Source: RYN-230 sp963837335
Lineage (GTDB): Bacteria; Actinomycetota; Actinomycetes; Streptosporangiales; Streptosporangiaceae
Length of the DNA: 64,000 bases
Direction of reading: 5' to 3'
Assembly: GCA_963837335.1 (NCBI GenBank)
Contig: CAWINS010000011.1
Span: 1-64,000, forward strand
The notes below the pieces were generated by a model, which searched no databases, was not told where the DNA came from, and worked only from the letters and a program-made list of their open reading frames with translations. Below are positions 62,347 through 64,000 of the stretch, in pieces. Within the stretch, counting starts at the first letter, position 1, and each line of letters begins with the position of its first letter. Both the position numbers and the translations under genes were made by a program.

Positions 62347-63484
62347 ATGAAGCTCGCCCGTCTGTTCAGCGCCGTCGCCCTGGCCGCCTCTGCCGCGGGG
62401 GTGGCGGCAGGCTCGGCCCCGCTGTCGCCGCGCAGGCCACGACCAGCAAGCCAGCCGTCGCGGGGGCATGCCGCCATGTCTCCGGGCCGTTCCACCGCGC
62501 CCGGAACATGATCATCGGCGCGGGCGGCCAGCGGTACATCCCTTACGGCATCGTCGTCACGCGGTTTAGGCAATCCCAACTGGAAGACTCACCACGCCGG
62601 CGACGACGCGGAGATCGGCGCCGCCGCCGCCTCGTGGTGCAGCAACACCGTCCGCCTGCAGATCTTCCAGTACGGCCTGCTGGGGCCGGGCAAGACGGGC
62701 GTCACCGTGAACACCACGTTCCTCGGCCTCATCGAGGGTGAGGTGACCACGGCGCTGAATGCCGGGCTGGACGTGGTGATCAACGACCAGACCGAAGGGG
62801 GCGGCAAGCCCGGCGGCCGTGGGCATGCCGACCACCCAGACCGAAGCGTTCTGGAAGGTCATGTCCGGCAAGTACGGGAAGAACCCGGACGTGATCTTCG
62901 ACCTGTTCAACGAACCGCGGCGCGCTAACTTCCCGACCGAAGCAGCCACCTGGAAGTTCTGGAAGCACGGCGGCAACTACCACGGCCGTCACTTCATCGG
63001 CCTGCAGCCGCTCGCGCGCTATATCCGCGGCCTCGGCGCCCGGAACCTGTTCTGGATCGAGGGGCCGCACACCGCCGGGACGCTGGACGAGGTGGTCAGC
63101 CACCAGATCACCCGGGCCGGGCCGCTGGAGTACGCGATCAATCACCCGGGCGGGGTGAACGTCCGGCACGACTCGTCCGACTGGTACACCCGGTTCGGTT
63201 ACGCGGCCAAGAAGGTGCCGATGACCGACGCCGAGTGGACCAACTATTCATCTACCCGCTCCTGCTGGGCGAACGCACCGACGAGCGTGCCGGCCTTCCT
63301 GAGCTACCTGGCCCGCAAGGGCATGGGCCTGACCGCGTGGACGCTGACCCCGGGCGTACTGGCCGCGTCCGCTGATCTCGCCGACCCGACCGTGATCAAA
63401 TCCGACTGGGCCTGCACGAACAGCGGACTGGACGAAGGTGCCGGTTCGGCGATCATGAACTGGTTCCAGCAGCACAACTCGTGA
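62347..63484 (+). pseudogene. GH5-like secreted glycoside hydrolase, copy 1, frameshifted
   Basis: The start at 62347 (MKLARLFSAVALAASAAGVA) gives a signal peptide behind GGAGAGGACACG. By comparison with the intact second copy, the frame changes near 62430, 62560 and 62815. Pieces in order: ACRHVSGPFHRARNMIIGAG, GDDAEIGAAAASWCSNTVRL, FLGLIEGEVTTALNAGLDVVI, then an open stretch with MPTTQTEAFWKVMSGKYG, the catalytic-acid motif DLFNEPR, LFWIEGPH and MGLTAWTLTPGVL. A cellulase-type GH5 barrel of about 370 aa is indicated; the substrate is not determined. Confidence 0.75.
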
Positions 63485-63592
63485 TCCGGGCCTGAATCCG
63501 GCGATTTCGGATGGTTGTCCCTGCGAGAATCGTGATGGGGGGTTTGAGTGTCCTGCGACGGGGACCGCCTCGCGGCTCCCGGAGAGGACACG

Positions 63593-64000
63593 ATGAAGCT
63601 GGCCCGGCTGGTCACCAGCGCTGTCATCCTGGCCGCCTCGGTGGCAGCGGTGACGGCGGGTGACGCGCCGGTCATCGACGCGCACCCCGCGGCCAGCAGC
63701 CCACCGGCATGCCGCCACATCAGCGGTCCGTTCCACCGCGACAAGAACATGATCATTGGCGCCGGCGGCCAGCGGTACATTCCCTACGGCATCACCGTCA
63801 CCGGGCTGGGCAGCCCCAGATGGAAGATCCACAGCCCCGGCGACGACGCCGAGATCGACGCCGCCGCCGCCTCGTGGTGCAGCAACACCGTCCGCCTGCA
63901 GGTCTTCCAGTACGCCCTGCTGGGGCCGGGCCAGAGCGGCGTCAAAGTGAACCGCACGTTTCTCGGCCGCATCGATGGCGAGGTCACCACGGCGCTGAAG
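63593..64000 (+). CDS. GH5-like secreted glycoside hydrolase, copy 2, 5' part
   Basis: 136 codons, open to the window edge. It starts MKLARLVTSAVILAASVAAV with a signal peptide and continues PACRHISGPFHRDKNMIIGA, GGQRYIPYGITVTGLGSP, DAAAASWCSNTVRLQVFQYA and FLGRIDGEVTTALK. It is a close tandem paralogue of the gene at 62347, including the same ribosome-site sequence GGAGAGGACACGATGAAGCT, but has no frame change in the part visible. The catalytic residues lie beyond the window. Confidence 0.82.
   Translation, partial: MKLARLVTSAVILAASVAAVTAGDAPVIDAHPAASSPPACRHISGPFHRDKNMIIGAGGQRYIPYGITVTGLGSPRWKIHSPGDDAEIDAAAASWCSNTVRLQVFQYALLGPGQSGVKVNRTFLGRIDGEVTTALK

Noticed and set aside
1..64000. tRNA, rRNA, insertion sequence or prophage genes
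   Set aside because: No cloverleaf, rRNA core sequence, transposase or phage structural gene was recognised on either strand by eye; a covariance-model search would settle the tRNA question.

Overview
The window is chromosomal DNA of a high-GC actinomycete. The evidence is G/C-rich third codon positions, frequent GTG and TTG starts, an actinobacterial LexA box and a PafBC-type (RecA-NDp) promoter at recA, a CIRCE operator at hrcA, and a gene order (hemW, DUF4870, DUF3097, hrcA, dnaJ, rsmE, HIT, phoH, ybeY, CNNM, cdd-like, era, leuA, recO, uppS, glyS) that recalls Streptosporangiales and Streptomycetales. The family-level placement is inference. No tRNA, rRNA, CRISPR array or insertion sequence was seen.

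Layout. 0-7.5 kb is accessory: a SigE-type ECF sigma factor with a broken membrane partner, a broken DUF222/HNH nuclease gene with its own DNA-damage promoter, a small membrane protein, a cytochrome P450, a LacI regulator and a GH25 lysozyme-like protein. 7.5-13.4 kb carries the very large Lhr helicase and a septum-formation-type membrane protein. 13.7-23.2 kb is the DUF3046/pcm/recA/recX/rny block, a prolyl-oligopeptidase-like S9 peptidase and miaB. 23.3-25.8 kb has a secreted DUF4232 protein, miaA and dapF. 25.8-31.8 kb is a glycolate-use cluster on the minus strand (malate synthase, glcD, glcE, glcF), which would take glycolate through glyoxylate to malate. 32-41 kb has hflX, hutI, holA, rpsT, lepA, a DUF1707/DUF4190 protein, a MOSC protein and hemW. 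41-46 kb has DUF4870, DUF3097 and the hrcA-dnaJ-rsmE heat-shock operon. 46-60 kb has a second ECF sigma/partner pair, then HIT, phoH, ybeY, CNNM, cdd-like, era, leuA with a leucine leader peptide, recO, uppS, a DUF1906 secreted protein and glyS. 60-64 kb has a third ECF sigma/partner pair and two tandem GH5-like glycoside hydrolase genes, the first broken and the second cut by the window edge.

Two patterns run through the whole window. First, about eleven genes, including the core genes miaB and rny, are interrupted by single-base frame changes whose two halves together make a normal protein. This points either to residual indel errors in the assembly or, for the accessory genes, to real decay. 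Second, many genes have short tandem repeats right at their first or last codons. Coding units are mostly 15 bp and all multiples of 3, while non-coding units are 14-33 bp and often copy the stop codon itself. The most interesting biology is a DUF222/HNH nuclease gene that carries the same two damage-control elements (LexA box plus RecA-NDp promoter) as the local recA, and would be read from a leaderless mRNA.
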